From assembly GCA_017522015.1 (NCBI GenBank), contig JAFXAW010000045.1:1-61080 (forward strand): 61,080 nt of DNA. Reading direction: 5' to 3'. Position numbers and translations under genes: made by a program. Below, piece after piece: positions 33,898 to 41,637 of this stretch; the stretch's first letter is position 1; each line of letters opens with the position of its first letter. Below the pieces are notes generated by a model that was not told the origin of the DNA, did no database searches, and was given only the letters and a program-made list of their open reading frames with translations. This DNA comes from Oscillospiraceae bacterium. GTDB lineage: Bacteria > Bacillota > Clostridia > Oscillospirales > Oscillospiraceae.

Positions 33898-35892
33898 ATG
33901 CCCAATATTCAGGTTCTTCCCACACTTGTTGCGGATATGATCGCCGCAGGTGAGGTCGTGGAGCGTCCCGGCTCTGTTGTCAAGGAGCTGATGGAAAACG
34001 CCATCGACGCGGGAGCGAAAAACATAACGATTGAGCTGCGCGCCGGAGGCACGCCCTATATCCGCGTTACGGATGACGGCTGCGGCATGTCGCCGGAGGA
34101 TGCGGGCGTTGCGTTCCTGCGCCATGCAACAAGCAAACTCACCTCCGCGCGCGGGCTGGAAGCCATCGGAACACTCGGCTTCCGCGGTGAGGCGCTGGCC
34201 GCCATCTCGGCCGTCAGCCGTGTGGAGCTGATGACCCGGCAGCGCGGCGCGGAAACAGGCACGCTTGTGGTGCTGGAAGCGGGAGAAATTCAGGAGATGC
34301 GCCCAACGGGCTGCCCCGAGGGGACGACGATGATCGTGCGCGACCTGTTTTTCAACACACCCGCGCGCTTCAAATTCCTCAAAAGTGACCGTGCGGAGGC
34401 GCAAAACTGTGTCGCCGCTGCCCTGCGCTGCGCGCTTGGGCACCCGCAGGTGTCTGTCAAATGCATCCGGGACGGGCGGGATGTGTTTTTCTCCCCCGGT
34501 GACGGACGGCTGGACTCCTGCGTATACAGTCTGCTCGGGCGGGATGTTGCCCAGGGCTTTCTCGCGGCGGAGAGCGAGTGGGGCGGCGTGACCGTGCGCG
34601 GCTTCGTCTCCTCGCCGAGAGCGGGGCGCGGAAACCGGAGCGGACAGTTTTTCTTCTGCAACGAGCGGTCGATTCATTCCACGATGCTGCAAAGCGCGCT
34701 GGAACAGGCCTATCGCAACAGCATTATGGTGGGGCGTTTCCCCGCCTGTGTGCTGTATATCACGCTGCCCTGCGGCGCGGTGGATGTGAACGTCCATCCG
34801 ACTAAGAATGAGGTTAAGTTTTCAGACGAGAAAAGCGTCTTTGATGCGGTGTATCATGCCGCGCTCGGCGCGCTGGAGCAGGAAAACGCCCTGCCCGCGC
34901 GGGCGCAGGAGGCGAGTGCGCCGCGCTTTGTGCAGCAGCGGCTGCCGGAAACAAAGCCGGAGCCGGAGCGCTTCGCCCCGCAGCAGCTGCGCATCCCCAC
35001 GGGGGGCGGCAGCGCATCGACGGCGACGCCGAAGCCTCGGGAAGATTTTTATCGCCGGATGAACACCGAGGATTATCGGCGGGAAATCAAAAGCGGCACA
35101 CTGCGCCCGGAAATGCCAGCACGTCCGGTACAGGGGGAGGCCAATTACAGCGCACTGCGTTCGGCACAGGGGGAAGTCAACTACAGCACACTGCGCTCAA
35201 AACAGGGAGAATTCAACTACAGCGCGCTGCCCATCCGCTCTCCGTCAATCCCCTATGAGGTGCGCGAGCAAAACGGCATCGTGGTGCGCCATGTGGAGAT
35301 AAAGCACGCGTCCGACACGGAGGAAACGCCCTTCCGCGTGATCGGCGAGGTCTTCGGCTGCTACATCCTGGTGCAGCAGGGGGAGGAGCTTGTCCTGATC
35401 GACAAGCACGCCGCGCATGAGCGCATTTTGTTCGATCAGCTCAAGGCGCAGAAGCGCAGCGTCATGTCGCAGACGCTGCTCGTGCCCGTGACGCTCACAC
35501 CCGGCGAGGCAGACGCGCAGCTGCTTTTGGAGAACGCGCCGACGCTTGAAAAGCTCGGCTTTGAGATTGAGCCCTTTGGCGCGGACAGCGTGGTGCTGCG
35601 CGCCGTGCCGGCGGATACGGACGAGGCCGAGGCAAAACCCATGCTCGAGGAGATTCTGGAAACGCTCCGCGCGGGGCTTAAGCCGGACGGTGAGTCGGCG
35701 CTGGACGAAATTCTGCACACGATCGCCTGCAAAGCGGCGATCAAGGCGGGGCGCAGCAGCGCCCTGCAGGAGCTGGATGCCCTGGCAAGGCGTGTGCTCA
35801 CGGGTGAGGTGCGGTATTGCCCGCATGGTCGCCCCGTATCCATTGTCCTGTCGAAAAAGGAACTGGACAAACGTTTTGGCAGATTGGGGTGA
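33898..35892 (+). CDS. mutL: DNA mismatch repair protein MutL (endonuclease type)
   Basis: MutL links mismatch recognition to strand removal. The N-terminal GHKL ATPase shows ELMENAIDAGA, DDGCGM and TLGFRGEAL. The C-terminal domain keeps the endonuclease motif DKHAAHERILF and the metal-site CPHGRP, so this MutL should nick DNA itself, as expected without MutH. The linker between them (about residues 330-450) holds three tandem 12-residue repeats. The length is 664. It starts the plus-strand block mutL-yigZ-yhaO-yhaN. Confidence 0.96.
   Translation: MPNIQVLPTLVADMIAAGEVVERPGSVVKELMENAIDAGAKNITIELRAGGTPYIRVTDDGCGMSPEDAGVAFLRHATSKLTSARGLEAIGTLGFRGEALAAISAVSRVELMTRQRGAETGTLVVLEAGEIQEMRPTGCPEGTTMIVRDLFFNTPARFKFLKSDRAEAQNCVAAALRCALGHPQVSVKCIRDGRDVFFSPGDGRLDSCVYSLLGRDVAQGFLAAESEWGGVTVRGFVSSPRAGRGNRSGQFFFCNERSIHSTMLQSALEQAYRNSIMVGRFPACVLYITLPCGAVDVNVHPTKNEVKFSDEKSVFDAVYHAALGALEQENALPARAQEASAPRFVQQRLPETKPEPERFAPQQLRIPTGGGSASTATPKPREDFYRRMNTEDYRREIKSGTLRPEMPARPVQGEANYSALRSAQGEVNYSTLRSKQGEFNYSALPIRSPSIPYEVREQNGIVVRHVEIKHASDTEETPFRVIGEVFGCYILVQQGEELVLIDKHAAHERILFDQLKAQKRSVMSQTLLVPVTLTPGEADAQLLLENAPTLEKLGFEIEPFGADSVVLRAVPADTDEAEAKPMLEEILETLRAGLKPDGESALDEILHTIACKAAIKAGRSSALQELDALARRVLTGEVRYCPHGRPVSIVLSKKELDKRFGRLG
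35131..35238 (+). repeat. Three tandem 36-bp repeats in the mutL linker
   Basis: Units start at 35131, 35167 and 35203 and encode QGEANYSALRSA, QGEVNYSTLRSK and QGEFNYSALPIR. They vary at third codon positions and a few residues. They lie in the disordered linker of MutL. Confidence 0.9.
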
Positions 35893-35898
35893 GCGGGC

Positions 35899-36528
35899 TT
35901 GGAAACATATCTTGTGCCCTTTGCTTACGGCGAGGCGGAGCTTGTGGAAAAGCGCTCGCGCTTTATCGGGCGCGTCTGGCCCGTTGAGGACGAGGCGGAG
36001 GCCCTGGCCCGTCTGCGCGAGATGCGCGAGAAGCATTGGGATGCAACGCATAACGTCTACGCCTACATCCTGCGGGAGAACGGCGTCATGCGCTATTCCG
36101 ACGACGGTGAGCCGGGCGGAACCTCCGGCATGCCGACGCTCAACGTGTTTCGCTCGGCGAATATTGAAAACGTATGCTGCGTGATCACCCGCTATTTCGG
36201 CGGCATACTGCTTGGCACGGGCGGCCTTGTGCGTGCTTACAGCGCGGCGGCAAAGGCGGCGCTTGACGCTGCGGGCGTGAAAGAAATGGCGCTTTGGAAA
36301 AGCCGGCTTCTGGGCTGCAGCTACGCGCAGTATGAGCGGGTGCGGCGGCTGCTGGAAAGCTGCGAGGCCGTGATCGAGAACACGGATTTCGGCACGGATG
36401 TGGTGATCGAGGCGCTGCTGCGCGAGGATAAGGCGCCGGAATTTGAGAAAAAACTGGCGGATTTGACCGCCGGCACCGTGAGTTGCGAGGATGCGGGAGA
36501 GCGTTTTTGCGGCGTGCGTATCCGCTGA
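35899..36528 (+). CDS. YigZ/IMPACT family protein
   Basis: The 209-residue protein has the UPF0029 (Impact) N-terminal domain with KRSRFIGRV, HWDATHNVYAYI, DDGEPGGTSGMP and ITRYFGGILLGTGGLVRAY, followed by a DUF1949 domain. Yeast and mammalian IMPACT act on Gcn2; bacterial members have no settled role but are linked to translation control. It starts with TTG at 35899, GGGGTGAG six bases upstream, seven bases after the mutL stop. Confidence 0.92.
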   Translation: METYLVPFAYGEAELVEKRSRFIGRVWPVEDEAEALARLREMREKHWDATHNVYAYILRENGVMRYSDDGEPGGTSGMPTLNVFRSANIENVCCVITRYFGGILLGTGGLVRAYSAAAKAALDAAGVKEMALWKSRLLGCSYAQYERVRRLLESCEAVIENTDFGTDVVIEALLREDKAPEFEKKLADLTAGTVSCEDAGERFCGVRIR

Positions 36529-36586
36529 AAACGTAATTTGTGCGCAAATTGGATACGGATTTGAGGCAATTGAGGAGTAAATAAGT

Positions 36587-37699
36587 ATGAGAGATCGCAT
36601 TCGCGTCCTGCACGCGGCAGACCTGCACATGGATTCCCCCTTTGAGGCGCTCTCCGGGGAAAAGGCGGCCATTCGCAGAAGCGAACAGCGCGCGCTGCTC
36701 GGCAAGATTGCGGAGCTTGCGCGGGAGCGGGAGGTGGATCTCGTCCTGCTCGCGGGGGATCTGCTCGATTCCGGCAGTGCTTACCGTGAGACGGCGATCA
36801 CGCTCCGTCAGGCGCTTGCGGAGATGGAAACGAAGGTCTTTATCGCACCGGGAAATCATGATTTCTTTTCCCCGCGCTCCGTGTGGGCGTCTTTGGAGCT
36901 GCCGGAAAATGTCCATGTGTTCCGCTCGAACGAGATCGAGTGCGTGAGCCTGCCGGAATTGGATGCGGAGGTCTTTGGCGCGGCCTTCACGGAGGAGAGC
37001 TGCCCGGCTTTGCTGCGCGATTTCACGCCGCCGGAGAATCCGGAAGATCGGCTTCGCGTTTTGTGCCTGCACGGCGAGGTCGGCTCCGGAGAGGGGAAGT
37101 ATAACCCCATGACGGAGGCACAGCTGGCCTCCTGCGGTATGCACTATGTTGCGCTCGGGCATATTCATGCCTGCAGCGGGCTGCGCCGCGCGGGAGACAC
37201 CTGTTACGCCTGGCCGGGCTGCGCCGAGGGGCGTGGCTTTGACGAGTGCGGCGAAAAGGGCGTTTACATCACGGAAATCACACGCAGCGGTTGCTCGGCA
37301 GAGTTTGTGCCCATCGCCGCGCGGCAGTATCACCGCCTGGAAGTGGATCTCAGCGGCGGGAAGGATGCGCTGGAAGCCGTTGTGGATGCGCTGCCGGAGT
37401 GCGCGGAGCGGGACATCTTCCGCATCGCGCTGCGCGGAGAGACGGCAACTGCGCCGAAGACGGAGCAGCTGCGCGCTGCGCTGTCGGAGCGGGTTTTCGC
37501 CCTGCGGCTGCGGGATGAGACGCGTCCGGAGACGGATATCTGGGCTCGCGCGGAGGAGGACAGCCTGCGTGGGGAGTTTTTGCGCCGGATGCGGGAAAAA
37601 CTGAATAGCGCATCGGATGAAACGGCGCGCGAGCGCCTGCTCATGGCGCTGCGCTTTGGCCTTGCGGCCATGGAAAATGCGGAGGAACCTCGCGGATGA
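36587..37699 (+). CDS. yhaO: SbcD-like metallophosphoesterase (YhaO type)
   Basis: This DNA-repair nuclease partner has the calcineurin-like motifs HAADLHMDSPF, LLAGDLLD, APGNHDF, LCLHGEV and LGHIHACSG. The 370 residues match YhaO rather than the longer SbcD. It overlaps the next gene in an ATGA, so the two subunits are made together. YhaO-YhaN form an Mre11-Rad50-like pair in Firmicutes. The ATG at 36587 is preceded by TGAGGAG. Confidence 0.88.
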   Translation: MRDRIRVLHAADLHMDSPFEALSGEKAAIRRSEQRALLGKIAELAREREVDLVLLAGDLLDSGSAYRETAITLRQALAEMETKVFIAPGNHDFFSPRSVWASLELPENVHVFRSNEIECVSLPELDAEVFGAAFTEESCPALLRDFTPPENPEDRLRVLCLHGEVGSGEGKYNPMTEAQLASCGMHYVALGHIHACSGLRRAGDTCYAWPGCAEGRGFDECGEKGVYITEITRSGCSAEFVPIAARQYHRLEVDLSGGKDALEAVVDALPECAERDIFRIALRGETATAPKTEQLRAALSERVFALRLRDETRPETDIWARAEEDSLRGEFLRRMREKLNSASDETARERLLMALRFGLAAMENAEEPRG

Positions 37700-39663
37700 A
37701 AATTCGGAAAATGACAGCCCATTTCGGCACACTCGACGGCGAGAGCCTGACTTTGGGCGAAGGGCTGAATGTGATCACCGCGCCGAACGAGCGCGGGAAA
37801 AGCACCTGGTGCGCCTTTTTGAAGGCCATGCTCTACGGCGTGGACACCTCGAAAAGAGCCAGCGGGGGCGTGCTGCCGGACAAGACGCGCTACGCCGCCT
37901 GGGATGGCAGCGCTATGGCCGGCGAGATGGAGCTGCTCTGGCAGGATCGGGAGATTACGCTCAGCCGCAGAGGGCGCGCGAATGCGCCGATGCGGGACTT
38001 TTCTGCCGTCTATACCGGCACCGCGACGCCGGTTCCGGACCTGACCGGTGTGAGCGCGGGCGAAACGCTCACGGGCGTGTCGCTGAGCGTGTTTGAAAGC
38101 AGCGCGTTTATTACCCAGCGCAGCATGCGCGTCACGCAGGGGCCGGAGCTGGAAAAGCGCATCGCCTCCATCGTCACAACCGGCGATGAGGAGGTGTCTT
38201 TCTCCGAGACGAAGAATACGCTTGCCGCGTGGCAGCGCCGCCGGCGTTTTCGCACGAGCGGCGAGCTGCCGGAGACGGAAAGCGCGCTGGAAGAAAAAAA
38301 CGCACAGCTGAATGCGCTTTCGCGGGAAAATGCACAGATCGAACGGCTGACGCAGGAGGTGGAAACCTGCTCTGCGCGGGTTGAAGCGCTGACTGCGCAG
38401 GTGGAGGAAAGCCGCAAGCGCGCACGGAAGGATGTGCTTGCGCGCGCCTCACAGAGCCGGAAGCTGCTGCGGGAGGCGGAGCAGAATGCGGACGAAGCCG
38501 CGCGCCGCGCGGCGGTCGCGCGTGATGCCGTGGAGCGCAGCGTGTTTGGAATGTGCGCGCCGGAGGAGGCGCGGCAGAGTGCCTCGGAGACCGCAGAAAG
38601 GTGCCGGGCGCTGGCACAGACCGCGTCGCAGACGCCGCCGAGTGGCGCAAAAATCGGCGTTTTTCTGGCGCTGGCAATCCTGCTCGTCGCCGCCGGCGTG
38701 GCGCTGCTGGTTTTCAAGGGCATCGTCGGCATTGTGCCGCTGGTTCTGGCTGCGCTGGCCGTTGTTCTGGTGCTGCGGATGAAACGGAACGCCCGGGAGC
38801 TGCGGCGCAGAATCGAGGAGGCCGCCGCCGAAAGGCAGACGCTTCTGTCGGACTGGGGCGTGCAGGATGAGGACGAGCTGCTTTCCGCCGCGGAGACACA
38901 TGCCGGGCTGTATGCCCTGTGGACAGAGATGGCGCAGGAAAGCCACGCAGCGGAGGAGGCGCTTTCCTCCGCGCGGGAGACGCAGGAAAGGATCGACGCG
39001 CAGGCGCTCTCCGCGCTGGACTTCACCGATGGGGACAGCGAGGCGGCGCGTTTGGGCAGACAGCTTCGCTTCGAGCAGGAGAATCTGCAGCGCAGTCGTG
39101 AAGCGCTGGCCGCGGCAAAAGGACATCTCAGCGCGCTCGGCGATCCGCTCGCAATCAAAAGCGAGATCGGGGTTCTGGACGAAAAACGCGCGCGGCTGCA
39201 GGCAGAATACGATGCGCTTGCCATCGCGCTTGAGGTGCTGCAGGAGGCGGATACGGAGATGCAAACACGCTTCTTCCCGCAGCTTGGCGCACGCGCAGCG
39301 GAGCTGTTTTCTGCGCTCACGGGCGGGAAATATGACCGCCTGACGCTGAACAAGAAGCTCGATGCGCAGGCGCGCATGCAGGGAGACACGCTCGCGCACG
39401 ACGCGGCGTATCTCAGCGCAGGCGCCTACGACCAGCTCTATCTGGCGCTGCGCCTGGCCATCTGCTCGCTGACCATGCCGGGCGGGGATTGCCCCTTGAT
39501 TCTGGACGATGCGCTGTGCAGCTTTGACGATGTGCGCTGCGCACAGGCGCTCTCTCTCCTGCGCGAGCTGGCGAAGGAACGGCAGATCCTTCTGTTCACC
39601 TGCCACAGCCGCGAGGCGGCCATGCTGGCTGACGCGCCGGAGGTGCAAAAAATCGCGCTCTGA
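37696..39663 (+). CDS. yhaN: SbcC/Rad50-like ATPase with membrane segments (YhaN type)
   Basis: The 655-residue SMC-like ATPase has Walker A APNERGKST, a Q-loop region, a signature-type YLSAGAYDQLYLALRLA and Walker B PLILDDALCSFDD with CHSRE downstream. Between two coiled-coil stretches lie two membrane helices (about residues 320-340 and 345-360), a mark of YhaN rather than SbcC. Together with YhaO it should act on DNA ends, possibly at the membrane. It is the last gene of the mutL block; a strong terminator follows. Confidence 0.88.
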   Translation: MKIRKMTAHFGTLDGESLTLGEGLNVITAPNERGKSTWCAFLKAMLYGVDTSKRASGGVLPDKTRYAAWDGSAMAGEMELLWQDREITLSRRGRANAPMRDFSAVYTGTATPVPDLTGVSAGETLTGVSLSVFESSAFITQRSMRVTQGPELEKRIASIVTTGDEEVSFSETKNTLAAWQRRRRFRTSGELPETESALEEKNAQLNALSRENAQIERLTQEVETCSARVEALTAQVEESRKRARKDVLARASQSRKLLREAEQNADEAARRAAVARDAVERSVFGMCAPEEARQSASETAERCRALAQTASQTPPSGAKIGVFLALAILLVAAGVALLVFKGIVGIVPLVLAALAVVLVLRMKRNARELRRRIEEAAAERQTLLSDWGVQDEDELLSAAETHAGLYALWTEMAQESHAAEEALSSARETQERIDAQALSALDFTDGDSEAARLGRQLRFEQENLQRSREALAAAKGHLSALGDPLAIKSEIGVLDEKRARLQAEYDALAIALEVLQEADTEMQTRFFPQLGARAAELFSALTGGKYDRLTLNKKLDAQARMQGDTLAHDAAYLSAGAYDQLYLALRLAICSLTMPGGDCPLILDDALCSFDDVRCAQALSLLRELAKERQILLFTCHSREAAMLADAPEVQKIAL

Positions 39664-39711
39664 TCGGAACACGGAGCAAAAAAATCACGCGCAGGCGTGC
39701 ATACGGAATTG

Positions 39712-39757
39712 GAAAACAGCCCCGGCGCGGAATCTCCTGCGCCGGGGCTGCTGTTTT
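39712..39757. terminator. Terminator after yhaN, usable from both sides
   Basis: AAAACAGCCCCGGCGC pairs with GCGCCGGGGCTG plus TGTTTT. T-rich ends occur on both strands. It also lies directly after the 20-codon frame at 39761-39823 on the minus strand. Confidence 0.85.
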
Positions 39758-39760
39758 GGC

Positions 39761-39823
39761 TTATCTTTCGCTCGGGATCGGTTCGGCATTACCGAAGATC
39801 ATATCATCAATATCTTTATCCAC
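39761..39823 (-). CDS. Possible 20-residue small protein
   Basis: A GTG at 39823 is preceded by a strong ribosome binding site (AGGGGGTGAGG) and opens a 20-codon frame, MDKDIDDMIFGNAEPIPSER. It ends eight bases before a terminator. The acidic start and the Pro-rich end look protein-like. It may end the minus-strand transcript from 41.5-40.0 kb or be its own unit. No family is known to me, and its shortness makes chance possible. Confidence 0.4.
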   Translation of the reverse strand: MDKDIDDMIFGNAEPIPSER

Positions 39824-39940
39824 TCCCTCACCCCCTCAAAGCAGCTCCGTACACAGAGCGCATACACTTATTCTATGCGTGGGCAGGGGGAAGGATGACA
39901 AAAAATGAACGCCGCTTTTTGATCGGCGTTCATAAAGCAG

Positions 39941-39975
39941 TTAAAGCCAAGCTGTATTTTACAGCTTGGCTTTAA
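39941..39975. repeat. Perfect 15-bp inverted repeat
   Basis: TTAAAGCCAAGCTGT and ACAGCTTGGCTTTAA with a five-base loop. No T-run follows on the minus strand, so it may be a weak terminator or an RNA-stabilising hairpin for the YitT-like gene that ends at 40040. A smaller hairpin (GAACGCCG/CGGCGTTC) lies at 39907-39931. Confidence 0.75.
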
Positions 39976-40039
39976 CGTCGTTTTCAAGATATAAAAATGC
40001 GTACCCGTTTGCCTGTTCGACAAATTGGAATTTGAGGCA

Positions 40040-40660
40040 TTATGATTGCGTATTTTGGCCGAAATTGATACGCTGTATCAATCCAATAATTTGCCCCGAA
40101 AGGATGACCGTCAGAAGTGAGTAACCAATTCTGCTTATCGGAATATAGCTCAACGATAATGCAAGCACAGTAATATCACTAACAAGATATGCCCATTCAA
40201 CTCTCATATGAAACACATGGGACACGCACATTGCAAGAGCATCATCTCCAGATACTGCACCACCAACCTTAACACAAAGCCCTGCGCCAATACCGACAAA
40301 TACCGCACCGATAATCGAAGCCAGTAAAGGTGCGTTGGCGAGTTGCGGCCATAAGGGTTCAAACTGCTCAAAAATCGAATAGGAAACAGAAAAACTTACT
40401 GTTGCGACTGCTGAATAAATAATAAATTTTCTTCCCAGAAGTTTCCATCCCAATGCATAGCATATTACATTTGCAATAAAGTTTGTAATTGATGGCGAAA
40501 TATGAAACCAATGGTCTAACAGAAGGTTTAAGCCAATTACACCGCCCTCGGTTACCCCCGAAAGAGAATGAACATGATACAATCCAAACGCAAGAAAAGC
40601 ACTGCTCAGTACAGCAACTATACAATATTTTATCCTAATGCCTTTGAACATTTTTTGCAA
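40040..40660 (-). CDS. YitT-family membrane protein
   Basis: The 206-residue protein has about five membrane helices and the YitT pattern: VTEGGVIGLNLLLDH, then SPSITNFIANVICYALGWKL and LGRKFIIYSAVATVSFS. The short C-terminal DUF2179-type domain of many YitT proteins is lacking. The role is unknown. It starts with TTG at 40660 (GAGGGG five bases upstream) or with the ATG three codons later. AT-rich codons set it apart from its neighbours. Confidence 0.72.
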   Translation of the reverse strand: MQKMFKGIRIKYCIVAVLSSAFLAFGLYHVHSLSGVTEGGVIGLNLLLDHWFHISPSITNFIANVICYALGWKLLGRKFIIYSAVATVSFSVSYSIFEQFEPLWPQLANAPLLASIIGAVFVGIGAGLCVKVGGAVSGDDALAMCVSHVFHMRVEWAYLVSDITVLALSLSYIPISRIGYSLLTVILSGQIIGLIQRINFGQNTQS

Positions 40661-40687
40661 TGATACCCCTCGTTAAATTCAAGTTTG

Positions 40688-41023
40688 TCAGCCTAATATA
40701 CTCGCGATTAGCAGCCCTATTCCAAGAACCAAGAAAATCAATGGAACTCCGTATGCATCGCTTTTTTTAATTTGACTCCAATGAATGGAATGCGGTGTCA
40801 TGGTCTTGTGATAGGCATTTTGGAATGAGCAATAAATATGCCTCCATTTAAGTTTGTACCCAATGAGCGACCAGAGTGAAAATGCAATAGCGCAGATGCT
40901 GACACTATAAAGCGCTAATTTCGGTATAATCAGAGCCAATCCTACCATAGTTGCAATCCATCCGTAACGATGAAAATACGCCAGCGCAATTACCCTCTTT
41001 GCAGATGCTTCTCCTTTGCTCAT
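40688..41023 (-). CDS. Hypothetical membrane protein (111 residues)
   Basis: Two N-terminal membrane helices (about residues 22-60) and one at the C-terminus (about 90-110) flank a conserved-looking polar centre (KLKWRHIYCSFQNAYH, then MTPHSIHWSQIKKSDAYG). I do not recognise the family. The ATG at 41023 has GAGGTG upstream. It is 27 bases before the YitT-like gene on the same strand. Confidence 0.6.
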   Translation of the reverse strand: MSKGEASAKRVIALAYFHRYGWIATMVGLALIIPKLALYSVSICAIAFSLWSLIGYKLKWRHIYCSFQNAYHKTMTPHSIHWSQIKKSDAYGVPLIFLVLGIGLLIASILG

Positions 41024-41076
41024 AACAGCACCTCGCTCCGCCAAATTGGAATTTATCTGAATACATCTTTTGTGAT

Positions 41077-41490
41077 TTAAGCAAGATACTTAATATAGAA
41101 GTACTTGCTAAGCTTGGGATTGTCTTTGTTTCTTCTTACAAATTCCAATTCGAATCCACATTTTTCATAAAAACCCGGTGCTTGGAATTCGTTGGTACAA
41201 CAATTTATGTTCCTAAAGCCGCAATCTTTATAGTATTCCAAAACAGTCTCTATCAGTTTTCTCCCAATCCCTTTTCGCCTGTGTGCTTCCGTTACAACCA
41301 ATTCATCAACATAGATTTCAGCGAAAAAGGTTGCTCCGCTAATTGCTCCGACAACAATATCATCAATCCTTGCTACAAAACAAAACGGTGTATAGTTACA
41401 TGCAATTCCGTTTTTTGCTTCATACTTCTCCTGTTCAGTCTCAATAAAGGTCTCTAATAAACCATTTGATTCTGTTTTTTCAATCGTCAA
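41077..41490 (-). CDS. GNAT-family N-acetyltransferase
   Basis: The 137-residue acetyltransferase transfers acetyl from acetyl-CoA to an unknown amine. Motif A is clear: IYVDELVVTEAHRRKGIGRK; motif B holds NEFQAPGFYEKCGFE. The start is uncertain: TTG at 41490 has AAGGTG at a good distance, while an in-frame TTG at 41511 does not. It is first in the minus-strand group with the two membrane proteins, 53 bases before the next gene. Confidence 0.85.
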   Translation of the reverse strand: MTIEKTESNGLLETFIETEQEKYEAKNGIACNYTPFCFVARIDDIVVGAISGATFFAEIYVDELVVTEAHRRKGIGRKLIETVLEYYKDCGFRNINCCTNEFQAPGFYEKCGFELEFVRRNKDNPKLSKYFYIKYLA

Positions 41491-41637
41491 TTGTTTCACC
41501 TTCAAATTCAAGTTTGTCTAACCGATCCAAATGCTATCACAATTTGGCCGGAGATACAAGAACAGGCACAGCAGTACGAGCTGCTGTGCCTGTTAACTGT
41601 TTTGTGAAGCTCCACCGTTTGGCGGCGTTTCATTTTT

